Shown in pieces: positions 23,345 through 33,704 of a stretch of 64,000 bases of DNA. Source of the stretch: Cristatella mucedo (lineage: Eukaryota > Bryozoa > Phylactolaemata > Cristatellidae). Position numbers and translations under genes: made by a program. The number at the start of each line of letters is the position of its first letter. Within the stretch, counting starts at the first letter, position 1. The DNA lies in assembly GCA_009760855.2 (NCBI GenBank), contig WPIO01000007.1:8013001-8077000 (forward strand). Direction: 5' to 3'. Under the pieces are notes generated by a model. That model was not told where the DNA came from, did not search any database, and saw only the letters and a program-made list of their open reading frames with translations.

Positions 23345-23640
23345 TTATAATAATAATAATAATAATAATTCAGTTGATAAAGCGCCCTCAGAGAACTTAA
23401 TCTCTCTCTAGGCACTTTACATTTGCTGTAAAGTGAAATGCAATTGAATGGTAAGTAAAATCATGCTTGAAAAAAACAAACGAAATGAATAATATGGTTA
23501 GGGGTGACATGCACAGGGTCAGCATGCAAATGTGGTTAGTGGCAGCATGCACAGTGTCAGCACGCATAAGCACATCAAGGACGAATCAGAGGGACCCACT
23601 AAATGCTGTCCTAAATAGGTGTATTTTTAGGTTCCTTATT
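23345..23640 (-). mobile_element. LINE-B 3' end
   Basis: (AAT)n tail, reversed hairpin and 3' UTR text nearly identical to the copies at 3417 and 61636, so a recent subfamily. Confidence 0.8.
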
Positions 23641-23742
23641 ATAAAACGCATTGGGATCTCTACGCACGTAGACGGGTAGCACTAGCCACTGCCACAACGT
23701 ATACTCAATAAAGCTCAACGAGCTCAAGACAAGAGTGTAGCT

Positions 23743-24009
23743 AGTGGCAAAGCCATGGTTGAAGGGTCTGGGGGCATTTGATTCCCCTCTGCCCTATAGC
23801 GGGACAGCGACCTTTGCTGCCACCTATTCCTTCGCCCTCCGACCTCCACCTACGATGAAATCATGTCTTCCATTCAATTAGTGACCGCTGCATTCATGTC
23901 AAATAAATGCAATAACTGGACGCTATAATTTCCATTACTTGCAGGTTTTTCTCCCTACGTAAAAATATTGTGGGTTTTGTCCCGTAGACAAAAATCCTGG
24001 CTTTGCCTC
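23743..24009. mobile_element. Possible small TIR element
   Basis: AGTGGCAAAGCCATGGTT at the left and, reversed at the right, AGAGGCAAAGCCAGGATT are imperfect inverted repeats about 270 bp apart. No coding content. The remaining 24010-24829 is unique except a short ATTAC-rich remnant near 24350. Confidence 0.35.
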
Positions 24010-24829
24010 TTCGAAGAGCGCTAGCTTTTTACTACACTATCGCAAGTCCATCGCTACCCCACTCGAGCATCGAATTTGCCATCTATCGGTCATTGGAATC
24101 TATTTAATTAAGTGACTAAATTTTAAAGAGTATCGCTAGTTAAAGTTTATCAAATACTCATATGTTACTGTAAGCAGCAAAATTTGATTTGGGACTGTTC
24201 TCGGTTGTGTACATTTACTAGAACCGTATATGATGCGAAGAATTCTCCTGCAAAGAGGCTATGTAAGCTAAGCTGCTCTATAATCACAAGCGATTCGAAA
24301 AACTCTTAATTTTGGCATCAGGCCTTGAAAAAAGAAAGTTGCCATTACATTATTACATTACATTGCCATTAGTGCCAGGCTGCTTTTTGAAACTGGTTGT
24401 GACCATGTATATCCTGTAGCAAGTAAGCCAACGCGTGAACTGACCCTAGCAACAGCTCTTACAAAATATGTCTGACAAGGCATTTCTCAAGTGGCTCAAC
24501 CATAACAATTGGACCACGGCAGAAAATGGACCTTGTGGCAGGTTGCTGTAGGCTGTTTCTGTTTCGAAATAAAAGAGCTTACGATATGATTGTCATTATG
24601 CATATTCGTGGCATCGAACCAAAAACCAATCTTTTCACCCGCAAAAGGAGCAAATTGCATGGCAGTCATTCACTCAAGTGTCAGCATGCGATGTAAATGG
24701 TTTCAGGAGGATTCTAGGCTGTAACTTGTAATGAGTTGTAGAAACACCCTGTTGACGCTAAATCAACAGCGTTCACATTATTCGCAAGTATATATTTACT
24801 TTCTAGTGTATTATTACTATTATTATTAC

Positions 24830-25132
24830 TTAAAGCAGGCATCGTTTTTGTCTCTTCCATACCTCCTTATATGGCTTCATACCGATCCGTCGAATCTTAT
24901 ACTCCGAGTGACAGAGCTCGCAGTCTCCACTGTGGCTATAGCTGATCCACTTCACGAGACAGTCACCGTGACAGTAGCGAACGCTGCCTGAGCAACGGCA
25001 GGGCGAAATGAGTGGTTTTCCAGTCGATGGGCCGCCATGACAGATTCGGCAGATGTCTTCTTGTGCTGACGTCGATGAAATATGGTCGTCGGTAGTCGTG
25101 AGTGTGATTGCTGGTATGTTGGCAGTAGCCAT
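24830..25132 (-). CDS. MARCH-family RING-CH E3 ubiquitin ligase exon
   Basis: MARCH proteins are usually membrane-bound E3 ligases that ubiquitinate membrane cargo. The minus-strand ATG at 25132 is the first Met after an in-frame stop. The C4HC3 RING-variant is complete: C28, C31, C45, C47, H55, C58, C71 and C74, with blocks EDICRICHGG, PLISPCRCSGSVRY and CELCHSEYKI. After the domain comes GMKPYKEVWKR, resembling the KPLRKWEK end of MARCH1/8. The frame then stops at 24830, giving 100 residues with no transmembrane helix. More probably the exon ends at a donor inside this region (AAGGAG|gtatgg near 24859) and helices lie in exons further left that I could not find. Subfamily not assigned. Confidence 0.8.
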   Translation of the reverse strand: MATANIPAITLTTTDDHISSTSAQEDICRICHGGPSTGKPLISPCRCSGSVRYCHGDCLVKWISYSHSGDCELCHSEYKIRRIGMKPYKEVWKRQKRCLL

Positions 25133-25377
25133 TGAAGCAGAGTAGCTACGGAGAGATTGTATTCTAGCTCTCGCGATGATCCGGGCTAATTAGCGAAAAT
25201 GTGCATACTTTTTAGGTGGTTTATACTTTAGCAAAGTAGACGCAGGGATTATCGACTATCCGTTAGCAGCTGAAAATTTTAATACGACTCAGTACATAAA
25301 AAGAAGTGATACTCTCGCTCTCATGATCGCCTATACTTGATATATAGCTGCAACATTTAAATATGATCGTGATTTAA

Positions 25378-26550
25378 GTAATAATAATAATAATAACACA
25401 CTTGATAAAGCGCCCTCAAAGAACTCAATCTCTCTCTAGGCGCTTTCCATCTGCTGCAAAGGAAACAGGATCGAGTGCTTAGTGGTAGCATGCTCAATAT
25501 ACAAAACAGAATAAAACGGTAAGGCGTGACATGCACAGGGTCAGCATGCAAGTGTGTTTACAGGCAGCATGCACAGTGTCAGCACGCATACGCACATAAA
25601 GGATGAGTCACAGGGACCTACTAAATGCTGAGAGAAATAAACGTGCTTTTAGGTTTTTTTAATGTGATCAAGTCAGGGGATATTGGGACGGAAGTCGCGA
25701 GTGAGTTCCACCTTTTGGGAGCATACGAACTAAAGGCACGATCTTCAAAGGATTTGAGGTTTCAATGAGGTATAGGTAAACAGTGAGATTCCGAAAAGCG
25801 GGCGATACGATGCTTAGCCTTGTGGAGCCGTAGATCTAATAGGTAGGCTGGAGCCAAAGGATAAAGGAACCTAAAAGTGAGCAACAAAACCTTGAAGTCG
25901 ATGCTTTATTTGACTGGTAGCCATTACAGGTCGGCGAAAAGTGGTGTGATGTGGCAACTGCGAAGCTCACGATAGACAAGCCTAGCTGTAGAGTTTTGCA
26001 CCAGCCGTAAGCACCTGATTGCACTGGCCGTTAGACCAGCAAGCAGTGAGTTACAGAAGTCAAGACGGGATGTCACAAATGCACGGACTAACTTAGATGT
26101 GGTATCCCTGTCTTAAAAAGCCCGAATTTTAGCAATGTTATGTAACTGAAAGTAAGCAGACTTGATTGTGGAGCTGATGTGGTCGTCTAACGAAAGGTCA
26201 CTTTGGAACACAACATCTAGATTTCGTGCAGATTTAACAGAAGGTATGCTGGAAGAGCCGATTTTGGGCGTTAGCTTTTCAATTTCTGAACCACATCTGG
26301 TTTGCCCGTAACTAGTAAGTTTAATTTATCATATTTCAATTTAAGAAAATTTGCAGCCATCCATATATGGATGTAATCAACACATCCAGCAAGGGAGTTA
26401 AGAGAAATTCGACGTGCTGGAGGGCTGGGAGGGATCAAAGCAAAGGTACAACTATTCGCATAAAAGTGAAAGCCTAGCTTGTGCTTGGCAGTCACATCGG
26501 AAAGAGGCAGAGTATAAACCGTGAAAAGACCAGAACCAAGCATGGAGCCC
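25378..26550 (-). mobile_element. LINE-B 3' half
   Basis: (AAT)n, hairpin, C-terminal domain and RT text to the SLNSLAGCVDYIHIWMAANF region. Multiple frameshifts. 25133-25377 holds the MARCH 5' flank. Confidence 0.75.
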
Positions 26551-26637
26551 TGACCGTCGATCGCGCTTTCTTTGCAGCAGATCTAAAGCGCCTAGAAAGA
26601 GATTGAGTTCTCTTGGGGCGCTATATCAAATGTATTA
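26551..26637 (+). mobile_element. LINE-B 3' end only
   Basis: ctaaagcgcctagaaagag, attgagttctct, ggggcgctatatcaaatg and (ATT)n, abutting the 5' truncation of the reversed LINE-B. 26638-27326 is unique DNA. Confidence 0.65.
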
Positions 26638-27326
26638 TTATTATCATTTTATGTGCATACACCCTAATAAATGCCGTAATATAGCAAACTATTTCCCGTA
26701 TATAAAATATCCATGTTTTTAAAGAGATTGTGGTGATTGCAATGGAGCATTGATCTCTTTAGAGATACGTACAGTTCAGTAGATGCAATTGCGGAACAGA
26801 TAGCGAACGGTTCCAGATAGTGCTCATCGGCTAACAACTCATAGCGATTTTAGCGTTCATTTTAAATTTGGGATACGTGAGGCTAGAAGGTAAAGCGGTT
26901 GATCTCGCCAATAATGTCTAGCCTGAAACACCTTTATTTACAAGGCCATTAATGCGCAAGAATAATTTCCTGAATTTGATAAGTAGGAAACTCTTCAAAC
27001 TAAATTCATGTCTTATTGCAGACACGTTCATCGTAGCATTAATTACCCGGACCCAATCTCAAAACGTGCCTAAGCTTCCGCCAGTTTGTTTATAGTTCAA
27101 GAGTCTATGCGTGTGTGTAAATGCTACACAGTCATTTAGACACACTAAGTGAATGCAACTACCTGCATCGAGATCCTCCTATACCATTTCGCAATCAAGT
27201 GGTCCCTATATTCGATCATTTTGGCTTGCTGTGACCGCAAGAGGCTCAACTCCCCAAAGCGCGTTTGCGTTTCTCAGCTGAAGCCAAAGACGATGGAAGA
27301 TACCTACCAGCGGTTATCCTTGTTTG

Positions 27327-27334
27327 TGACGTCA
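27327..27334. promoter_or_regulatory. Palindromic cAMP response element (TGACGTCA) upstream of CREB exons
   Basis: A perfect TGACGTCA lies in unique DNA 6.2 kb before the first CREB exon seen, next to a CpG-rich stretch (about 27600-28300). A CREB promoter CRE would allow autoregulation, as known for mammalian CREB. No start site is proven, and the same octamer occurs by chance elsewhere (near 51034 and 59067, and in a LINE at 14062). Confidence 0.3.
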
Positions 27335-27600
27335 TGAAGATACTCTATAGCTAACTGAAGTCAAGTCATGAACATAACGTACTGTATAATCTATCAATTT
27401 AATGGCTAGTACACAGTTACCTTCCGCCCGGGGGCCCCACCCGTTCGAGCTTCCGGGCCCCTCCCACTTACTGACGTTAGTGCAACATCTTCTGGAAATA
27501 TTTAAGCTCAACAATGATGCCATATATAAAAAATTTTAATTTAAAATTTAATCTTTTATTTAATCGCTTTAGCAACTCAATGATTGTCCAAGCTGTAGCG

Positions 27601-28340
27601 CATTGAACGTCATCACTTTTTCTGCGGAAGGCTACAGAGGCCATACGCCGCTGACGCGCTTCGGTGACGCTCCACGAGCTTTTGACGTGACCATTACGTA
27701 TCAGCCTAAACCAGCCAGTACGATTACAGCGGAATTGCTGACGAAAAATACGTACGTAGACGGTGTCCCCCTCTCCCCCGAGACTTCGACACGTCGCATT
27801 CGTGCTCTGGCTGAAGTCGAAAGGCTCATTCGTATATTAAAACTACTGCTGAGTATTTGTATAAGGAAGTGTCTTGCTGGCACAGGATTAATGATTATCG
27901 CTTGATGCGTCGAAGCGGGCGCCGCCGCACCTTGTGGGCCCGCAACTCGCCCCCGGCGGTACTGCGTTTTCTCCCCACCTCGCCACCGGCGATGGAGGGG
28001 TTACCCCGAAAGCGGCGCGTAAGTTTTCAGGCGACTTCGACGCGCGCCTAGCGTTTACTATGGGTTGCATTTTAGCGCCGTGCATCCCTTGATGGGCAGC
28101 CGCTCGATCGGTCTGTAGATAGAGGTCCAACTCGTGTCGCCTTCGACGGCTCTGACGTGCGGCGGCTGGCTCTCGCAAATTGTCGGAGAGCTACGAGCCT
28201 GCAATTTCGCCGAGCTTCGCAGGCTGTTCTTTGTGGCTACTTGTTGGGTTTTGGAAGTCGGTCGCGCACGTTGCGACATGCGTGTGCAGACGATGCCCCC
28301 TTCGCTATATCCACGACTCATTAGGGTTCAGCTTGCAGTT
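27601..28340. promoter_or_regulatory. CpG-rich block, possible promoter of the CREB gene
   Basis: CpG is clearly denser here than in the surrounding AT-rich DNA, with many cgcg, gcgc and tcga motifs around 27900-28200. No repeat family matches it. A 100-codon open frame (27603-27905) has no recognisable domain and may be chance. Position and composition suit a promoter or 5' UTR exon. Confidence 0.3.
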
Positions 28341-28370
28341 TTATTTTCCTTTGTGCCAAGATTGACCGAC

Positions 28371-28417
28371 AGAGCATAGCCTGCCAGAACATAGCCTGCT
28401 AGAACATAGCCTGCCAG
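28371..28417 (+). repeat. 15-bp tandem repeat, three units
   Basis: Unit acatagcctgccaga repeated with one substitution. Confidence 0.7.
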
Positions 28418-28614
28418 CCACTTGGAGCGTAGCGCCAGTGCCCACCGTGTCTATCGGTGACAGAATGTTATGTGGTAATGAGCAGTGCTCGTTATCTAGC
28501 GGGCAGTCAAGAGAAAGCTTCGAAACTGCAGCCATTATCCACCCTGCTGTCGCCGTTTAAATCTTGCTGGCAGTAGATATGTTTTCCTATACCTCTGTCA
28601 GTTAGCATCTATCT

Positions 28615-28880
28615 ATCGCAGCATTTAGTGGATCCGTGTGATTCGTTCTTTGTGTGCTTATGCGTGCTGACACTGTGCATGCTGCCACTAACCATGTGTG
28701 CAGGCTTACCCTGTGCATGTCACCTCTAATAATGGTATGCATGTTATCATTGAGCATGCAACCACTAACCATTCGATCATGCTTCCTTTGCAGCAAATGT
28801 AAAGTACCTAGAAAGAGATAAATTTCTCTGAGGGTGCTGTACAAATACATTATTGTTGTTATTATTATTATTATTAGAAA
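28615..28880 (+). mobile_element. LINE-B 3' end
   Basis: 3' UTR text (gtgctgacactgtgcatgct, gaccatt-like region), hairpin and (ATT)n. Confidence 0.75.
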
Positions 28881-29029
28881 CCCTAGCAGTCTGAAATTGG
28901 ACATGATTTGTCGTTGCATCTGTACAAGGCCATTCTGGTTATGCTGTGCTGGAAAATCTCTGTGTCGATTGGCTTGTGGCGACAACTTATCCGTTATTTG
29001 TCTTCGGTTATCTTAGCTGCTGAAAATGT

Positions 29030-29205
29030 GCTAGCTGATTTAACAGCCATTTTTTTATAACGGCAGAAGAGCCTTAAAGGCTACCACCACTGCTTGCACT
29101 GGAAACAAAGCATCGCCCACCGAAGGATTCGAACCCACAACCTCAGGACCAAGGTCGTGAAGAGTAACCGCCTTGCATAGTGTGCCATCAAGGCTCACCA
29201 AGAGT
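29030..29205 (-). mobile_element. SINE2
   Basis: gctgatttaacagcc, gaagagccttaaaggctacc, ggattcgaacccacaacc and gtgccatcaaggctcacc in reversed order. Confidence 0.75.
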
Positions 29206-29587
29206 GTGCTGCCCTATTTGTCTTGACCGGGCTTACAGGATGGCCTAAGTGCTAGCAAAGTGTGCCTCTCCCCGTTCTAGCAAGAAGCGGATGAACCAAG
29301 TGTCTGAGCCATGCCGGCTTAGGTAGTGCCACTGGAATAGGGCTGCTAAGACTGGCTGCGCCACTTGTTGTGTATCTTGCTGGACTCCTATGTCCTGTGG
29401 CTATGTCTGCTACCGGTTCCTGTTTTTCATCTCCAGCTGTCCTTGGCAGCCTATGTCTTTGCTACTCACTTTCTCCACTGTTCAAGTATCACCGCTGCAC
29501 TTTTGACTTTTTTCATTTTTGTGTGAGATCACCAAAATTTGGCGCATGGTCCTGCCAGCTCTCCTGACTCAAATCATCTGGCTATGC

Positions 29588-29905
29588 CTCGAAGCAACCT
29601 CAAATCCTTTGAAGATCGTGCCTTTAGTTTGTATGCTTTCAAAGCCTGGAACTCATGCCCGACTGACGTCGCAACATCCCCTGATTCGAGTAATTTAAAC
29701 AGAAGCTAAAATCGCACCTGTTGCTCTCAGCATTTGCTGGGTCTGTGTGCATTGTTCTTTGTGTGTTTATGCATGCTGATGCTGTGCATTTATTTTATCA
29801 CAAACTGTATTGACATGCTCCTTTTACAGCATATGAAAAGTGCTCAGAAAGAAATTTAGTTCTGCGAGGGCACTCTATACAAATGTTTAGTTAATATTAT
29901 TATTG
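29588..29905 (+). mobile_element. LINE-B 3' end, diverged
   Basis: NLKSFEDRAFSLYAFKAWNS-like text, then 3' UTR and hairpin with an ATT-like tail. Confidence 0.65.
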
Positions 29906-30094
29906 ATATCAACTGCTTCGCGGTCTGGGGAGGATCTTTTGCAGAGTTGCAGATGGAAATGCATAGAATTGCCAGTCTCCCTGAGTTGGTTGGGGGACTG
30001 GGTTGGGTGCGGGATATTAATGTGCACATCGTCCTCGGTTGACCCTTGTTAATCGAGCATCGTAGCTGCTACTCCCGATGAGGCCTTCTCTAGC

Positions 30095-30194
30095 ATGGCT
30101 GTACCAGGCCCCCTTGGTTTAGCTACTCTTCTACTGGCCGCGTCTGTGACACCCCGTGCTTGGGTACCGAGGAAATTAGCTGCAACCATATGCC
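30095..30194 (+). CDS. Candidate first coding exon with signal-peptide-like start
   Basis: An ATG with A at -3 and G at +4 opens MAVPGPLGLATLLLAASVTP and reaches a consensus donor (TGCC|gtaagt) after 33 codons. Without splicing the frame stops at 30256. The hydrophobic core fits a secretion signal. No partner exon found. Confidence 0.25.
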
Positions 30195-30430
30195 GTAAGT
30201 GCTATCAATGCGGAAGTGGCATGGTGGAGAGGCACAGCAAAGCTCTCAAGTTATAGCGCTGTTCGCGCACGCACTTCGTTTGAAGCTAGTAGTTGTCGTC
30301 GTCCCGAAGGTATAAGGGTGGGGACTGACGAGTGCCAGTGGCGAGAGCAGGGTCGGGCTGTGTTTCATGCGATACCTGTGGTCGTCGTGCTCAGCCCAGC
30401 CCTAACGAATGCTTCGAGTGGTGGCTGCTG

Positions 30431-30502
30431 CTTTTGAACCACTTCCAAAGTGAGGCTTCTTTCCTGCTTTTGAACCGCTTCCACAGCAAGGCTTCTTTCC
30501 TC
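30431..30502 (+). repeat. 36-bp tandem duplication
   Basis: Two units starting cttttgaacc and ending gcttctttcct with five differences. Confidence 0.8.
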
Positions 30503-30694
30503 ATTCGATGGCGCCTCTGGAAGACGAGACTTTGCTCTGCACACTCTAAACAGCAGATACGATTCGTTGCCTTTCAGAACTCGCATCTGCCTTTGTTACG
30601 CTGTGGCTCTCTCGCTTGTCATCCTCACGGTCACTGCCTCCCAATCTGCAGGGGCGGGGAGGCTGCAGCGTCTGATCATCTGTCGCCGCGGCGG

Positions 30695-30753
30695 AGGTGA
30701 GCTCTCGCTACCCTCTCTCCGAAGGCAGCACCGAGGGTAGCGAGAGCTCACCT
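30695..30753. repeat. Perfect 21-bp inverted repeat, 17-base loop
   Basis: Arms 30695-30715 and 30733-30753 (starting aggtgagctctcgctaccct) are exact reverse complements. Confidence 0.9.
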
Positions 30754-31064
30754 GCACCACTTGTCGGTCGGTTTATTGTGTGTTCCATAGGCAGCCTCGA
30801 CAGCGCCCCATTGCTGCTGCTGCAGCCTTGGGTTGCGCCCCTGTGCGCACCGATGTGAGTGTGAGAAAAGCCAAATGCCAAAGCTCGAGCTCTGGCCGCT
30901 AGCGTGCACATTAGTGTGCTAGCAGCTGGTCGAGCCGCGATTGGGCGATCGAAATCGGCACTGCGACGAGGCTATGAGGGAACAAGCGGAGACAGCAGCA
31001 AGGTGACAGTTGACTATCTGGGTCTTCTTTTTTATCTGGGTCTTGGCCCAAGGGCAAGGTGGTC

Positions 31065-31190
31065 TCTGTGGGGATTCGAGTCCTGCTATGGCCATCATTC
31101 TTTATTAATTGCCCACTGCCCAGGGAAGCAATAGCCTCTAAGGCTCTTCGGACACCAAATAAACTAGCCTGTTGAAGCAGCTGACCTTTA
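31065..31190 (+). mobile_element. SINE2-like remnant
   Basis: gggattcgagtcctgctatg (B-box region), gcctctaaggctcttcgg and a final tagcctgttgaagcagctg keep SINE2 order. Confidence 0.45.
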
Positions 31191-31540
31191 CTGTACACGG
31201 TCGCCTAGCGATCACAGATTGCTAGTCATTATCGTATTGGTTGGTGCAAGTTGCATTGGAAGCAGCACGGTTTTCTGTGCCTACAGAGGTAAAAGATACA
31301 CGATGGTGGCCACCCAAGTGTGGATGCCTGTGGCAGTTAGTGTGTGTGAGGAGCCGCGGTTTTCCAATGCAGGCTGATGCAGGTCTCCAGCCTACACCTG
31401 CCTGACCTAGTTAGTTCCTGAAGCAGCCGTGAGCCAGGGAAGCTTGTTGTGGGTATGATATTATTACTATTATTATTATTACTCGAGCTTTATCGCCTGA
31501 CTCGTTATGTGCCTATGCACAGCTCCATCGGCTTACAGCC

Positions 31541-31568
31541 GTGTGTTTGTGTGTGTGTGTGCGCGCGC

Positions 31569-31613
<45 letters not shown>

Positions 31614-31620
31614 CATGTGT
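31541..31620. repeat. (GT)n/(GC)n alternating tract
   Basis: About 80 bases of alternating purine-pyrimidine with GC blocks at both ends. Confidence 0.9.
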
Positions 31621-32253
31621 GGCCCAGAGCTTTCTGCTCATATGCTCAGCTGTTTCTTGCCCCATTGGCTGCAGTGCTATTTGCCATGGTGGGACTAGCC
31701 CTGTATTAATGCAGGAGTTGTTTTCTTGCAGTATATGCGACCTCGAGCAATGTGCTTCTATTTTTTTTAGAAAGGTTGTGAATGGGGTTAATGTATATTA
31801 AGTCACATACAGACCATCCTGGCTTGAATAACCAGGAAGACGAGTTTCCTGAGGTACGATCGCCTTACTGTCCTTTTGCGTCTTCCTCGTCGGACGTCAT
31901 ATACCTGATATCCCTCCTTGCAGGCACTGCTTCCATTGCTGCACTGGCCTCGGCAGGTAGAAGGCTGGCAATCGTATATAGCAAGCTATCTGTTGGACCA
32001 GCTGGTTGCAGACCAGTCGGAAACGTTCTGCAAATGTTTCACTTATGCCACGCTTTGACTAGCATCGTTTCAATGAATGGGCTTCCCTCCCCCTCCTAAG
32101 AGCTGGCCACCCTGGAACCTTTCTTTTACATGTCGTCTGCTGGCATTGCAACCAAACGCCCATTTCTTTCGGATGGAATTCATAATCTCTACCGGCACAT
32201 TAGTGTGTTGGATTGCTTTGATTACGATGCACTTTCTGAGCGAGTGTGCATGA

Positions 32254-32361
32254 CTTCAGTCCAATAAAAGGCAAAAGCCTCAGTGCAATACAAGCCTCGG
32301 CCCAATAGAAGCTTCAGTGCAATAAAAGCCTCAGTCCAACAAAAGCCTCAGCCCAATAAAG
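32254..32361 (+). repeat. 17-bp minisatellite with AATAAA-type hexamers
   Basis: About six units of the form cctcagtccaataaaag, slightly varied. Several contain AATAAA. The rest of 31621-32689 is unique. Confidence 0.8.
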
Positions 32362-32689
32362 CGACTATTTTTCAGCAGTGGCTTTCTTAGCATTCTTGCT
32401 GCATCCAAAATACTTCATAGAATCTACTATAGACTCCATTTTAGTAATCAGCTGATACCGGAGCTTGGCTAGCATCTAATGGGCAAGCCTGGCTGCCCCT
32501 CCCCTCCCCAGTCAGCCAGCGTCACCTGAAACTGTCGCCAGGGCAACCCGTTTTCTCTGAAAGGCTATGCATGTTTGTTCTAGGTCGACCTTTTCTTATT
32601 TTATCTGGCACCTTGCTCAATTGTGTTTGATTTACTTGAGACTTCCCTACTACCAGCCTGTCTTGTTCTGCTTATGGAATTAAGGACTG

Positions 32690-32975
32690 TTGATTTAACG
32701 GTCAATTCGGTTTGCTGTACATCCGCATACTCCCGAAGCCTGGAAAGCACTCTTGATTGACTGTTCGACATCCCCCCCCCCGACTTGACATTTTAAAACG
32801 AAGCTAAAGTCCACCTGTTCCTTGTAGTATTTCTTCAGTCGGTATGAATTGTCCTTTGTTTGCTTATGCGTACTGGCACTGCATGTTATCACTAACCAAT
32901 TGACCTGATTCCTTTTCAGCATATGTAAAGTGCATTGGAAGAGATTTAGTCCAGATTGTTATTGAGAGACTGCTC
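32690..32975 (+). mobile_element. LINE-B 3' end, old
   Basis: Decayed text from the PKAWKALL-like region through 3' UTR to aagagatttag. 32976-33574 before the CREB exon is unique. Confidence 0.5.
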
Positions 32976-33574
32976 TGACGAGCCGGGTGACGTGATTTTA
33001 TTTCCATCTGCATAACCTTGCCACACATTGGAAATTTTTGGCGACTCCATCATACAGACGTGTAAATATATTTGAGCCCGAACGTGTGCTCGTATATACA
33101 GAATATTTAACAGAAGCCAACGTTAAATGTGTAAGCTCGAGAACCAGCATCTTCCTGGTATATGGAGATTGGAGTATAATCTCTTGTGTTATGGGAGGGC
33201 TCCATCATACAATTTCATAAAACATAGAACTGGCTTGGAGTCAAAACATAGAATGAAAAGCACGAAAATTCTAGCATTTCCACAGGGCATGATTGCCTGC
33301 TAACCTGCCCAAAGAAGTCTTCCGATAAACCCCAGCATGTTGGCTCACAGGCACACTCAGCTACAATCGTAGAATACATCTGCTTTATGCTTTCCAATTT
33401 CCGAAGACAAATTTAGTGCTCATGTAGCTAAATTGAACATTGCACACGTTTCTAATCTTCGAGCCGCTTGCCATTCCAATATTTTACAGGAATTCGCATG
33501 TCCCATGGGTGTGTGCATATTTAGGCACCATAGTGCATATGAGAAAACCAAGCTAATTCTCTTTTGCATTGTAG

Positions 33575-33704
33575 AAGAGTTCCTTGATTCTGCAAGGAGA
33601 TAGTCTAATTGCCATGGATGATGACACTTCTAGTTCGGACAACCAGGGAAGTCAAGATACCAACACATCTCAGGCATCTGTATATCACTCTGGCAATACA
33701 GTTA
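33575..33704 (+). CDS. CREB1: CREB exon: linker before the Q2 region
   Basis: Acceptor tttgcattgtag and donor gtaagt flank 43 codons plus one base. The text runs from SLILQGDSLIAMDDD through SSSDNQGSQDTNTSQ to SVYHSGNTV. The split codon A|TG joins perfectly to the exon at 37270, continuing IPAGAIQ. YHSGNTVMIPAGAIQ lines up with the YQTSSGQYIAITQGGAIQ stretch of vertebrate CREB. The internal ATG at 33614 could serve as an alternative start, but nothing shows it is used. Confidence 0.8.

Noticed and set aside
31907-31955. Tiny exon-like segment with good acceptor (tccctccttgcag) and donor (GGCAG|gtagaa)
   Set aside because: Only about 35 bases, no recognisable protein text and no partner in phase.
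33038-33220. PSYRR text (ATPSYRRVNIF) just before the CREB exon, as a possible KID phosphosite
   Set aside because: It lacks the RR before PS, has none of the surrounding KID residues and no splice borders. The same tccatcatac string recurs by chance near 33210.
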